From: Acidaminobacter sp. JC074
GTDB lineage: Bacteria; Bacillota; Clostridia; Peptostreptococcales; Acidaminobacteraceae
Assembly (NCBI RefSeq): GCF_022496765.1
Contig: NZ_VANV01000001.1
Location: 124,001-188,000, forward strand
Reading direction: 5' to 3'
Length of the DNA: 64,000 bases
Part shown: positions 25,304 to 33,522 of the stretch, piece after piece
How positions within the stretch are numbered: position 1 is the stretch's first letter
Layout: each line of letters starts with the position of its first letter
Program-made: the position numbers and the translations under genes
Notes under the pieces: generated by a model
What the model was told of the DNA's origin: nothing
Seen by the model: the letters and a program-made list of their open reading frames with translations, nothing else
The model's database searches: none

Positions 25304-25933
25304 ATGAACTCAATTGAAACACTTAAAAATATAGCAGAATGCATATCTGCCCAATTTGGAAACAACACAGAAGTTGTTATTCACGACTTTAGAAATGGTT
25401 TTGATAAGACCATTGTTCACATTGAAAACGGTCATGTAACCGGTAGAGAAATGGGCGGTTGCCCAACAACATTATTCTTAGAAGAGCTCAAAAGAAATGA
25501 ACATGTAGAAAAGAATTTCAGATACATCACACATACACCTGACGGTAAAACACTTCGCTCATCTACAGTAAATTTCTATGAAGATAAAAAGCTTACAGGT
25601 TCTATATGCATCAATCAAGATATTACCGATATGATTGCATTAGAACGTGTTTTTAACAATATGTCTAAAAACAATTACTTCGAAAAATCTAATGAAAAGA
25701 ATGAAATGTTCTCAAGTTCTATATCAGAAATGCTTGAAAGCTTTATTGCTGAAGGCATCTCTCAAGTTGGTGTACCAGTTACAGATATGAACAAGGAGTC
25801 TAAAATGAAGTTCCTAAGATTTTTAGATCACAAAGGTGTATTCTTAATCCAAAAATCAGGTCTTAGAATATGCGAGTTGCTTGGTATATCTAAATTCACT
25901 TTATACAATTACCTAGACGAAATAAGAAAGTGA
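25304..25933 (+). CDS. PAS/HTH transcriptional regulator (YheO-like)
   Basis: 209 residues. The N-terminal domain (about 8-120) matches the YheO-type PAS group: NTEVVIHDFRNGFDKTIVHI, then GSICINQDIT. The C-terminus is an HTH_22-type domain: MLRFL-like helix, GVFLIQKSGLRICELLGISK and FTLYNYLDEIR. Such regulators sense a small ligand with the PAS domain. It is divergent from the GPH operon, and paired repeats in the gap suggest that it controls both directions. GGAGG lies 8 bases before the ATG. Confidence 0.88.
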   Translation: MNSIETLKNIAECISAQFGNNTEVVIHDFRNGFDKTIVHIENGHVTGREMGGCPTTLFLEELKRNEHVEKNFRYITHTPDGKTLRSSTVNFYEDKKLTGSICINQDITDMIALERVFNNMSKNNYFEKSNEKNEMFSSSISEMLESFIAEGISQVGVPVTDMNKESKMKFLRFLDHKGVFLIQKSGLRICELLGISKFTLYNYLDEIRK

Positions 25934-25950
25934 TCTAATGATCACTTTCT
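25925..25950. terminator. Hairpin shared by two convergent stop codons
   Basis: AGAAAGTGATC-TAAT-GATCACTTTCT, an 11-bp perfect stem. It contains the stop codons of both the PAS/HTH gene and the convergent MerR gene. T-tracts are weak on both sides. Confidence 0.7.
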
Positions 25951-26750
25951 ATAATAGGAATTCTTATTTGTGTAATATACAGGTCCTCATCACTTGAAAT
26001 AAAGTGGTCAATCAAGGTCCTTTCTAATGCTAAATCACCTAACTTTAGGTGATGTTTTTTTGCATAATTGATTAAGTCTGGATACTTCTCAAAGGCTGCT
26101 TTATGGTCACCTTTAACGTAAATGGTCAAGAAGTAGCCTTCCTCAATGTAGCTTAAATGGTCTAACTTCAGAGTAAAGGGATCATTTGCAAGCATAAACA
26201 TCCCCTCAAACTCAGTAGCCTGTCTATCCAATCTTATATTTGCAAAGAAACCATTTTCACCAATCATCAAACTCGGCGGCAGCTCCGCTTCAAACTCAGC
26301 CATGGCACACTCCCAGTCATAAGGGGTCATAATCTTCTTCATTATTTTTATGATAGGTGTCCTTGGATGCTTTTCTATAAGTATGTCATCCAGAGGTGGC
26401 AACTTTCTTATGTAATCAAGGGAAGCCAATCGATTAGTAAGCCTTGCCTTGGTTGCTTCTATCTTTTCAAGTTCTTCGTTAAGCTTATCAATTTGCTTTT
26501 CAATAATTTCTGCATAGTCATCAATGTTTCTATTATCTAAGTGTCTTTTGATCTCTTTTATCGAAATACCAGAATGCCTCAGATAACTTATTAGTCTTAA
26601 TTCCTCAATTTTTTCTATAGCATAATAGCGGTATCCATTTTCAGAAATACCGCTAGGTTCGAAGAGTCCAATAGAATCATAATATCTTATGTTCCTTGCA
26701 CTCACATTTGTTATTTTTGACAATTCACTTACCGAAAATACTAAACCCAT
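25935..26750 (-). CDS. MerR-family regulator with effector-binding domain
   Basis: 271 residues. The N-terminal MerR HTH (about 5-75) is clear: VSELSKITNVSARNIRYYDSIGLFEPS, YRYYAIEKIEELRLISYLRHSGISIKEI. A coiled dimer helix follows (about 78-112), then a GyrI-like effector-binding domain (about 125-270, FANIRLDRQATEFEGMFML and LGDLALERTLIDHF). It is the last gene of the ior-ptb-buk operon (22 bases after the aminotransferase) and probably controls that operon, whose promoter has the 19-bp spacer expected for MerR activators. Confidence 0.88.
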   Translation of the reverse strand: MGLVFSVSELSKITNVSARNIRYYDSIGLFEPSGISENGYRYYAIEKIEELRLISYLRHSGISIKEIKRHLDNRNIDDYAEIIEKQIDKLNEELEKIEATKARLTNRLASLDYIRKLPPLDDILIEKHPRTPIIKIMKKIMTPYDWECAMAEFEAELPPSLMIGENGFFANIRLDRQATEFEGMFMLANDPFTLKLDHLSYIEEGYFLTIYVKGDHKAAFEKYPDLINYAKKHHLKLGDLALERTLIDHFISSDEDLYITQIRIPIIESDH

Positions 26751-26772
26751 AAGTCACCTCTATATCATTGTC

Positions 26773-27861
26773 TTACAAATAAAGAGTTTCATCAAGTGCT
26801 TGTATAAATTTATTGGTTTGTTCAACTGTGCCTGTCGAGACTCTTAAGTAGTCATCATATCCCCAGAGAAAACCAGGTCTTACGATAACTCCTTTTTTCA
26901 TTAGTGCTTCATAAACTTCTTTAGAATTTTTCTTTACATTAACAAAAATAAAGTTAGTATGACTCTCAACATAATCCAAGTCTTTCTCATCAAAGTAATC
27001 CATCATTCTCTTCATGGATGCTTTGTTAAGTTTTAGTGTTTTATCCAAATGGTCCTCATCATCCATAGAAGCCACAGCTGCATGTTGAGCAAGCTTATTG
27101 GCATTAAATACACCCCTAATCTTATTCATTTCCTGAGTAATTTCAGCCGATGAAAAACAATAGGCAATCCTCATCCCTGCCAAACCAGATATTTTAGAGA
27201 AGGTTCTTAAGACAATGGTATTTGGCCTTGTCTTTAAAATTTCTATGCCGTTTGGATAAGTCGCATCATGACATGCATATTCATAATAAGCTTCATCTAA
27301 CATGACAATAATATGTTCCGGTATATCCTTTAAAAAGCTGTTCAACTCATGATTTGTCATAATATTACCCGTAGGGTTATTAGGATTACAGATATAAATA
27401 AGCTTAGTCCTATCAGTGATAGCCTTCTTAAAGCCATCAAAATCATGTTTAAAGTCATCTGTTAAATCCAAAGATAAACACTTAGCCCCAATATGTGTAG
27501 ACATAATCTCATACATAGTAAATGATGGATTAGCAAAGATAACCTCATCACCACCATCGATAAAGGTTTGAGCAACAAGCTTGATAATCTGTTCACCACC
27601 AGACCCGATTAGGATTTGATTTGGATCTACACTGTATTTATAGGCAAGTTTGTTTCTAAGTTCAAGCGCTGAACCATCTGGATACAAATGCACATAAGGT
27701 GCTCTTTCTTGAATAGACTTGATGGCAAGTTCAGAAGGACCTAATGGATTTTCATTAGAAGCCAGTTTAACGATATCGACCACTTGATATGCCTTCATCA
27801 CTTCTTCAATTGATTTCCCAGGTATGTAGGGTTTTAATTTTGACATCTCTTTTCTAAACAT
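26773..27861 (-). CDS. PLP-dependent aminotransferase (HisC-like), probably aromatic
   Basis: 362 residues, fold type I, subgroup of histidinol-phosphate aminotransferases. Motifs are SNENPLGPSELA near the start, NPNNPTGNIMTN, LDEAYYEYA and the PLP lysine in RTFSKISGLAGMRIAY. No histidine biosynthesis genes are nearby; instead the gene follows iorAB, ptb and buk. Many HisC-like enzymes act on aromatic amino acids, so it most likely converts an aromatic (or branched) amino acid to the 2-oxoacid that IorAB consumes. Start codon overlaps the transporter stop codon (TAATG). Confidence 0.88.
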   Translation of the reverse strand: MFRKEMSKLKPYIPGKSIEEVMKAYQVVDIVKLASNENPLGPSELAIKSIQERAPYVHLYPDGSALELRNKLAYKYSVDPNQILIGSGGEQIIKLVAQTFIDGGDEVIFANPSFTMYEIMSTHIGAKCLSLDLTDDFKHDFDGFKKAITDRTKLIYICNPNNPTGNIMTNHELNSFLKDIPEHIIVMLDEAYYEYACHDATYPNGIEILKTRPNTIVLRTFSKISGLAGMRIAYCFSSAEITQEMNKIRGVFNANKLAQHAAVASMDDEDHLDKTLKLNKASMKRMMDYFDEKDLDYVESHTNFIFVNVKKNSKEVYEALMKKGVIVRPGFLWGYDDYLRVSTGTVEQTNKFIQALDETLYL

Positions 27862-29078
27862 TAAGCCACCTCTCTTTTATCATATATATTTTCACAGTGG
27901 GTCTCCTTTATAAAGAAAGTGCCCACAAGACCAAAAAGGCTTGAGAAGAGACAGACTAAAAATGCCGTTTTATATGCACCTGCATCAATAAATGCATATG
28001 AATCAAATATTCTTCCCATGATAACAGGTACTATTGCTGCACCAAAGAAGCCTCCCATGTTTACAACTGACGTTGAAATACCTGTAATCTCTTTAGGATT
28101 GACTTCCTTTGCAGCGCCCCAAGATAGGACAAATGCACTGGTTGTCCATCCCATAACAAACAAGAGTGGACCAATCATTTGAAGCGGTAGATTTACAAGA
28201 ACAAAGAAGCCCCAAGAGATGACATTAATTGACGCTAAAACAACCATAGGCATCTTCTTTAATTTGACCTTATCAGAAACCATACCTGTGACAATGGAAC
28301 CAAGGGCCATCCCTAGAACCATGATGGCCATATAATTGGCTGAAGAGACTTTTGTCAAACCATAGACGTCTGACATATAGGCTCTTCCCCAAGTGCCGGT
28401 CATGGATGCAAAAGCGCCAAATAAACCTGCAAATACTACAAAGCCTGGCCAAGTATGCTTGTTTTTTATAACAATTAACAAACCCTTTTTAATATCTACT
28501 TTTTCTGATACTTCTTTTTTCTTATCTACTATAATCAACTTACACATCAAACATATAACTAAGGTAACAAGACCCATACCTATAAAGGCATGACGCCACG
28601 AGAATGCAGCAACAACAAGTGCAAGTGGTGTTTGAGCAAGTATGCCCCCCATATTACCGACAAAAGATGTAATCCCTGACATTCTCCCGAAATTTTCTGG
28701 TTCAAACCAATCAGCAAGTATTTTTAACAAGGAAATAAAGATGACTGAAACACCAAGTCCTACTAATATCCTGCCTATAAAAATCATAACCACATTAGAT
28801 GCAAAGCCAAATACTAGAGAGCCAATACCTGCTACTAAAGTCCCGTAGGTAACCGTTCTTTTAGCACCCAGAGTATCAGCAAGAATACCTGATGGTATTT
28901 GCATAAACATATAGGCATAAAAATAAAGCGACCCTATTAAACCAAATGTCGTTGACGATATTGAAAAAGTCTGCATCAGATCTTCTTTTACAACCCCAGC
29001 TGCCAGTCTATGAAAAAAGACCACAACATAAGCAAGAGCCAAGACGCCCCATATAATCCATTTTAAATTCTTTTTCAT
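27861..29078 (-). CDS. Major facilitator superfamily transporter
   Basis: 405 residues with about 12 transmembrane helices. The MFS loop motif appears as GILADTLGAKRTVTYG, and GRILVGLGVSVIF is the helix 4 motif. It resembles the organic-anion/nitrate-type porters. Lying 4 bases after buk in an amino-acid fermentation operon, it could import the amino acid or export the arylacetate product; sequence alone does not decide. Confidence 0.85.
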   Translation of the reverse strand: MKKNLKWIIWGVLALAYVVVFFHRLAAGVVKEDLMQTFSISSTTFGLIGSLYFYAYMFMQIPSGILADTLGAKRTVTYGTLVAGIGSLVFGFASNVVMIFIGRILVGLGVSVIFISLLKILADWFEPENFGRMSGITSFVGNMGGILAQTPLALVVAAFSWRHAFIGMGLVTLVICLMCKLIIVDKKKEVSEKVDIKKGLLIVIKNKHTWPGFVVFAGLFGAFASMTGTWGRAYMSDVYGLTKVSSANYMAIMVLGMALGSIVTGMVSDKVKLKKMPMVVLASINVISWGFFVLVNLPLQMIGPLLFVMGWTTSAFVLSWGAAKEVNPKEITGISTSVVNMGGFFGAAIVPVIMGRIFDSYAFIDAGAYKTAFLVCLFSSLFGLVGTFFIKETHCENIYDKREVA

Positions 29079-29082
29079 AAAA

Positions 29083-30153
29083 TTATCCTAACTTGTATTC
29101 TCTAGCCTTTTCTTGTCCATTTAAGACCCTTAAAGTGCCTTTTGCAAGAGAAGCCATCTCATTTTCACCTGGAAGTATAAAGACCCTACTTAAAAATGAT
29201 ACTTTCTTTTGAATCCATTTCATAAGCATATCTGAATAAGCCATACCACCAGTTAAAATAATGCCATCTATTTGTCCATCTAATACGACAGCCATTTCAC
29301 CAATTCCCTTAGAGATTTGGTAAGCCATAGCCTCATAAACTAGGCCAGCTTTTTCATCACCTTCTCGAATCATCTTTTCAACTTGTCTGGCATCATTTGT
29401 ACCTAGATATGAAATCAGTCCACCTTTACCTCTCAGTTTTTTCATCATATCAGACTTATCAGCACCCTTTTCAAAACACGCTTTAACTAAGTCCTTACAG
29501 GGTACTCTACCTGACCTTTCTGGAGAAAATGGACCTTCATCATCTGAAACGATATCTATCATCTTTCCATTTTTATGGGCACTTACAGAAATACCGCCAC
29601 CTAAATGTGCAACTACAAAATTAGACTCTTCATAAGGTTTGTTTAATTGTTCAGAAACTTCATGTGCAACAGCTCTCATATTCAGACAGTGTGAAAAACT
29701 CTTTCTTTCAATAGAAGCCATACCCGAAATTCTAGCTATATCATCTAGTTCATCAACGGCTACCGAATCATAAATATAAGCTTTTTTATCAATTGAAGAT
29801 GCTATTTTAAATGCAATGATACCACCTAGATTAGATGCATGCTCTACAACAGGTCTATTCATAAGTCTATCCACCATGGCTTCATTGACTTCATAAGCAC
29901 CAGACTTCACTGGCGGTAAAAGACCACCTCTTCCTACGACTGCAGATAAGTTAGTAACATCAAAGTCTACTTCATCAAGAAAATCTAATACAGCTGAATA
30001 TCTAAAATCATATTGAGATGCGATCGTTTCGTACTTTTCTAACTCATTAGTCTCGTGATTCAATGATTTTTCATGTAACAAAATTTCGTCTTCATAAAGC
30101 GCTACCTTGGTAGAAGTAGATCCTGGGTTTATAGCTAATACAAACTTAATCAC
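29083..30153 (-). CDS. buk: Butyrate kinase (acyl kinase)
   Basis: 356 residues, the normal length for butyrate kinase. It has the ASKHA kinase motifs: AINPGSTSTKVALYEDE at the N-terminus, VAHLGGGISVSAH for the phosphate 2 loop, and GIILTGGMAYSD for the adenosine loop. It makes ATP from an acyl phosphate. Given the neighbours, the acyl group is probably an arylacetyl or branched acyl rather than butyryl; no butyryl-CoA synthesis genes are here. It overlaps ptb by 8 bases. Confidence 0.93.
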   Translation of the reverse strand: MIKFVLAINPGSTSTKVALYEDEILLHEKSLNHETNELEKYETIASQYDFRYSAVLDFLDEVDFDVTNLSAVVGRGGLLPPVKSGAYEVNEAMVDRLMNRPVVEHASNLGGIIAFKIASSIDKKAYIYDSVAVDELDDIARISGMASIERKSFSHCLNMRAVAHEVSEQLNKPYEESNFVVAHLGGGISVSAHKNGKMIDIVSDDEGPFSPERSGRVPCKDLVKACFEKGADKSDMMKKLRGKGGLISYLGTNDARQVEKMIREGDEKAGLVYEAMAYQISKGIGEMAVVLDGQIDGIILTGGMAYSDMLMKWIQKKVSFLSRVFILPGENEMASLAKGTLRVLNGQEKAREYKLG

Positions 30154-31024
30154 GAGACCCCCTTTCTAGTTGTCCTGATAATAGAATCGAATAGTATTTC
30201 TCTTCAAAACTCGAGCCTCTAGATGTCAAAATAACAGGTACTTTTCCACCTAAGACCACACCAGCCATTTTTGCACCTGCTGAATAGACCAGGGACTTGC
30301 CTAAAATATTTCCAACTGTTATGTTTGGTACAAGTAACAAGTCGGCATCCCCACAAACTGGGCTTTCAAAACCTTTTATTTCTGCTGATTTTTTGCTCAT
30401 AGTTAAGTCATATGAAATTGGACCTTCTAAAATGCAATCCAGTTCATGTTCTTTTTTGAGTCTTTCAGCATCCAACGTTTCAGGCATCTTAGGATTTACT
30501 TTTTCTACTGCACATAGTGCTGCAACTTTTGGTGATGAAATCCCTAGTTTATGTAGAGCCTGAACACTGTTTTCTAGTATACTCATTTTTGCTTCATAGT
30601 CTGGATACAAATTCATACCACCGTCACTCATGGCTAAGAGCTTATGATAGCCTTCTAATTCATGAACCACAAAGTGACTCATAAGCTTACCTGCCTTAAT
30701 ATGTTTTACAACTGACTTTAAAAGGACTTTGGTATCCACTTTGCCCTTCATTATGCTTTGAACATCACCCTTTTGTGCCATCTTAACTGCTACTTCAGAG
30801 GCTTCTTCAGGTGTAGAGGTGTGATGGATGATGACAGTTTTATAACTGTCACCATCTATCAGGCTCTTAATCTTATCCATATCACCAATTAAGATCGGTG
30901 TAACTTGGTTATTTCTTTTAGCAGTAAAAACTGCCTTTAATGTTTGTTTATCTTCGGGACAAACAACAGCAAGTTTTGTACCCGAAAGGTTTAAACTTTC
31001 TAAATCCTTAAACGTCTTAATCAT
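30146..31024 (-). CDS. ptb: Phosphate butyryltransferase (acyl-CoA:phosphate acyltransferase)
   Basis: 292 residues of the PTA/PTB family. Recognisable parts are QSIMKGKVDTKVLLK, LLAMSDGGMNLYPDYEAK, CAVEKVNPKMPETLDA and VPNITVGNILGKSLVYSAGAK. It turns acyl-CoA and phosphate into acyl phosphate and CoA, feeding the adjacent kinase. Start overlaps the stop of iorB (ATGA) and follows GGAGG. Together with buk it would harvest ATP from the acyl-CoA made by IorAB. Confidence 0.92.
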   Translation of the reverse strand: MIKTFKDLESLNLSGTKLAVVCPEDKQTLKAVFTAKRNNQVTPILIGDMDKIKSLIDGDSYKTVIIHHTSTPEEASEVAVKMAQKGDVQSIMKGKVDTKVLLKSVVKHIKAGKLMSHFVVHELEGYHKLLAMSDGGMNLYPDYEAKMSILENSVQALHKLGISSPKVAALCAVEKVNPKMPETLDAERLKKEHELDCILEGPISYDLTMSKKSAEIKGFESPVCGDADLLLVPNITVGNILGKSLVYSAGAKMAGVVLGGKVPVILTSRGSSFEEKYYSILLSGQLERGSRD

Positions 31025-31599
31025 GATACCTCCGCCATTGATAAACCTTTTTTAAAGGCCATCTTATTCAGATCAACAAACTTTGGTTTCACAAGCTCTT
31101 CGATGATAGACTCCCAGTCTATGTGATCGAGCTTCATTGATTTAACAAGGGTTCCTAATAAAATAACATTCATAACTTTTTCGTTTCCCAACTTAAGAGC
31201 CTCATCAGCTGCATTGACAACATTCACTTGAGCCTTTTCCTTTAGGATGTCTAAAACATCTGCAGGATAGGTAAACTTGCCAGTCTTAATAGGCATCGAT
31301 TCAATTTCAAAGTCATTGATAACCGCTTGACCTTTTGGGTTTAAATGGCTTAACCATCTTAAACCTTCCATCTTTTCAAAGGCCACTAAGATATCAGCGC
31401 CTCCTTTTTCAATAACAGGCGAATAGACTTCATCACCAAATCTCACATGAGATGAAACAGAACCGCCCCTTTGAGACATACCATGTATTTCACTCATTTT
31501 CACATCATAACCAGCGTCCATTAAACCATGAATAAGGAGTTTGCTGGCAAGTAATGTTCCCTGTCCACCTACACCTACTAATAAAATACTCTTATTCAT
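31021..31599 (-). CDS. iorB: Indolepyruvate:ferredoxin oxidoreductase, beta subunit
   Basis: 192 residues. The gamma-type domain of 2-oxoacid:ferredoxin oxidoreductases is clear: LVGVGGQGTLLASKLLIHG, EIHGMSQRGGSVSSHVRFG and VAFEKMEGLRW. It pairs with IorA to oxidise aryl pyruvates to arylacetyl-CoA, CO2 and reduced ferredoxin. AGGAGG precedes the ATG, which overlaps the iorA stop codon by one base. Confidence 0.93.
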   Translation of the reverse strand: MNKSILLVGVGGQGTLLASKLLIHGLMDAGYDVKMSEIHGMSQRGGSVSSHVRFGDEVYSPVIEKGGADILVAFEKMEGLRWLSHLNPKGQAVINDFEIESMPIKTGKFTYPADVLDILKEKAQVNVVNAADEALKLGNEKVMNVILLGTLVKSMKLDHIDWESIIEELVKPKFVDLNKMAFKKGLSMAEVS

Positions 31600-33374
31600 T
31601 ACTTAACCTCCTTCTCGATTGCATCAACTGGACATACTTGAGCACAGACTTCACATGCAACACATTGATTTCTATCAATAACAACTTTCTTTGTTTCTGG
31701 TATGAACGAAAGTGCTGGGCAACCTGTTTTTAAACATTTCTTACAACCTATACAAGAATCAAGCACATGGCACTTTTCAGTAAAGGCACCTTTAAACTCA
31801 ACCTTATCCTCGTCAGAAAACTTCTTTAGAACACATGGGAATCTGGTAATGATGACACAAGGTTCAGTTTGAGCGTATGCCCAGTCTAGAGACTTTTTCA
31901 CTTGCTCAAGATTATTAGGATCAATGGTCATCACATGTTCAATCCCAGTCGCTCTTACTAGAGCTTCAATGTCTGCTTCCTTTGCAGGATCACCATTTAA
32001 TGTATAACCTGTACCAGGATTCTCTTGGTGGCCTGTCATACCCGTGATTCTATTATCTAATACAACATTGATGGTATTGGAATTGTTATAAGCAACTGTC
32101 AATAAGGAGTTGATGCCAGTATGGAAGAAAGTTGAATCTCCTAATACAGATACTACACGCATGTCAGAGTTTTTCATGTTAAATATCTTCTGAGCACCAT
32201 GCCCCATACTGAGTGACGCACCCATACATAAAGACATATCCATGGCATTATATGGTTCAGCAAATGCCAGACCATAACAGCCAATATCACCTGAAATCAT
32301 AGTATTTTTTCTCTTACCTAACTCATAAAAGAAACCTCTGTGAGGACATCCAGCACATAATGTCGGTGGTCTAGGAACAACTTTACTTTCATCGTATTCA
32401 ATGCTTTCAAGTGTTTTTCCGAAATAAGACTTTCTTATAACATCTGGCGTCATTTCACCATAGTATGGGAATACATCTTTTCCAATCACTTCAATACCTT
32501 CTTGTTTTAATGCGTTTTCTATTAGCGGATCATTTTCTTCAATAACAATTACTTTTTCTACAGACTTACTGAAATCCACTAAAGCTTTTATTGGCAGTGG
32601 ATATGAAAAGCCTAATTTAAAGTAAGATGCATCATTACCAAATACTTCTCTTGCAAACACATAAGAACATCCAGATGCAATAATGCCTACAGATGATTTA
32701 TTATCAATAACTTGGTTTAGTTCTGACTTTTCAGATAAATCAGCAAGCTCTAACATTCTACTTTCAACCTTATGACGCATTTGTCTACTGTGGATTGGCG
32801 TAGGACTGTTTTTGGGTATGTTCTTTTCATAATCACGGTATGACACTTGATTTCTATCTTCACAAGTGACGATTCCCTTTGAATGACAAACCCTAGTTGT
32901 TACCCTATATAAAACTGGTGTATCATATTTTTCACTAATCTCATAAGCCACTTTCATATATTCTTTAGCCTCTTGGCTATTAGATGGCTCCAACATAGGA
33001 ATCTTTGCAAATCTAGCATAGTTTCTATTATCTTGTTCATTTTGAGACGAATGCATACCTGGTTCATCTGCTGTGATTAAAACCATACCACCATTGACAC
33101 CCATATATGAAAATGTAAACAAAGGATCCGCTGCCACATTAACACCAACATGCTTCATAGATGCTAAGGCTCTTGCACCTGCTAATGACGCTCCAATAGC
33201 AGTCTCTAAGGCCACCTTTTCATTCGGTGCCCATTCAGAATAAATATCCTCATACAATGCCATATTCTCTAAAATCTCTGTACTTGGTGTTCCAGGGTAA
33301 GCGACTGCGTAATGTACGCCTGCTTCAAATGCTCCCCTCGCCATTGCTTCATTTCCTGTTAATAGCTTTTTCAT
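31599..33374 (-). CDS. iorA: Indolepyruvate:ferredoxin oxidoreductase, alpha subunit
   Basis: 591 residues. The N-terminal pyrimidine-binding part has GNEAMARGAFEAGVHYAVAY and YPGTPSTEI; the TPP-binding core has LCAGCPHRGFFYELG, GDIGCYGLA and LGDSTFFHTGINSL. The C-terminus carries two 4Fe-4S motifs, CIGCKKCLKTGCP and CVACEVCAQVCP. It is cytoplasmic and anaerobic. Start at 33374 follows AAGGAGG; the frame upstream covers the promoter. It is the first gene of the seven-gene operon. Confidence 0.94.
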   Translation of the reverse strand: MKKLLTGNEAMARGAFEAGVHYAVAYPGTPSTEILENMALYEDIYSEWAPNEKVALETAIGASLAGARALASMKHVGVNVAADPLFTFSYMGVNGGMVLITADEPGMHSSQNEQDNRNYARFAKIPMLEPSNSQEAKEYMKVAYEISEKYDTPVLYRVTTRVCHSKGIVTCEDRNQVSYRDYEKNIPKNSPTPIHSRQMRHKVESRMLELADLSEKSELNQVIDNKSSVGIIASGCSYVFAREVFGNDASYFKLGFSYPLPIKALVDFSKSVEKVIVIEENDPLIENALKQEGIEVIGKDVFPYYGEMTPDVIRKSYFGKTLESIEYDESKVVPRPPTLCAGCPHRGFFYELGKRKNTMISGDIGCYGLAFAEPYNAMDMSLCMGASLSMGHGAQKIFNMKNSDMRVVSVLGDSTFFHTGINSLLTVAYNNSNTINVVLDNRITGMTGHQENPGTGYTLNGDPAKEADIEALVRATGIEHVMTIDPNNLEQVKKSLDWAYAQTEPCVIITRFPCVLKKFSDEDKVEFKGAFTEKCHVLDSCIGCKKCLKTGCPALSFIPETKKVVIDRNQCVACEVCAQVCPVDAIEKEVK

Positions 33375-33399
33375 ACTTCCTCCTTTTTCTATTGTTTTT

Positions 33400-33430
33400 A
33401 GCATAAAGGTTACAGTTAGTGTTAAGTCAA
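33400..33430 (-). promoter_or_regulatory. iorA promoter with 19-bp MerR-type spacer
   Basis: Minus-strand -35 TTGACT (33425-33430) and -10 TATGCT (33400-33405) are 19 bp apart, too far for normal recognition but standard for promoters twisted open by MerR activators. The spacer holds an imperfect dyad, TAACACT-A-ACTGTAA. A merR gene ends this operon. Confidence 0.6.
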
Positions 33431-33450
33431 GGAGGTATTTTAAATCAACT

Positions 33451-33485
33451 AAAAAAAAAATTCTACCTCTCTTATCAAGGTAGAA
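33451..33485 (-). terminator. Intrinsic terminator of serpin gene
   Basis: Minus-strand TTCTACCT-TGATAAGAG-AGGTAGAA followed by ten T. Confidence 0.92.
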
Positions 33486-33522
33486 CTTTAAGTAAAACAT
33501 ATGATGCTACTATTCAATTTAA

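Noticed and set aside
26773..27861. Histidine biosynthesis gene hisC
   Set aside because: No other his genes are near; the gene is embedded in a 2-oxoacid fermentation operon, so an amino-acid aminotransferase is more likely.
29083..31024. Classical butyrate fermentation
   Set aside because: Ptb and Buk are present but no crotonase, butyryl-CoA dehydrogenase or thiolase genes occur here; the operon partner is IorAB.
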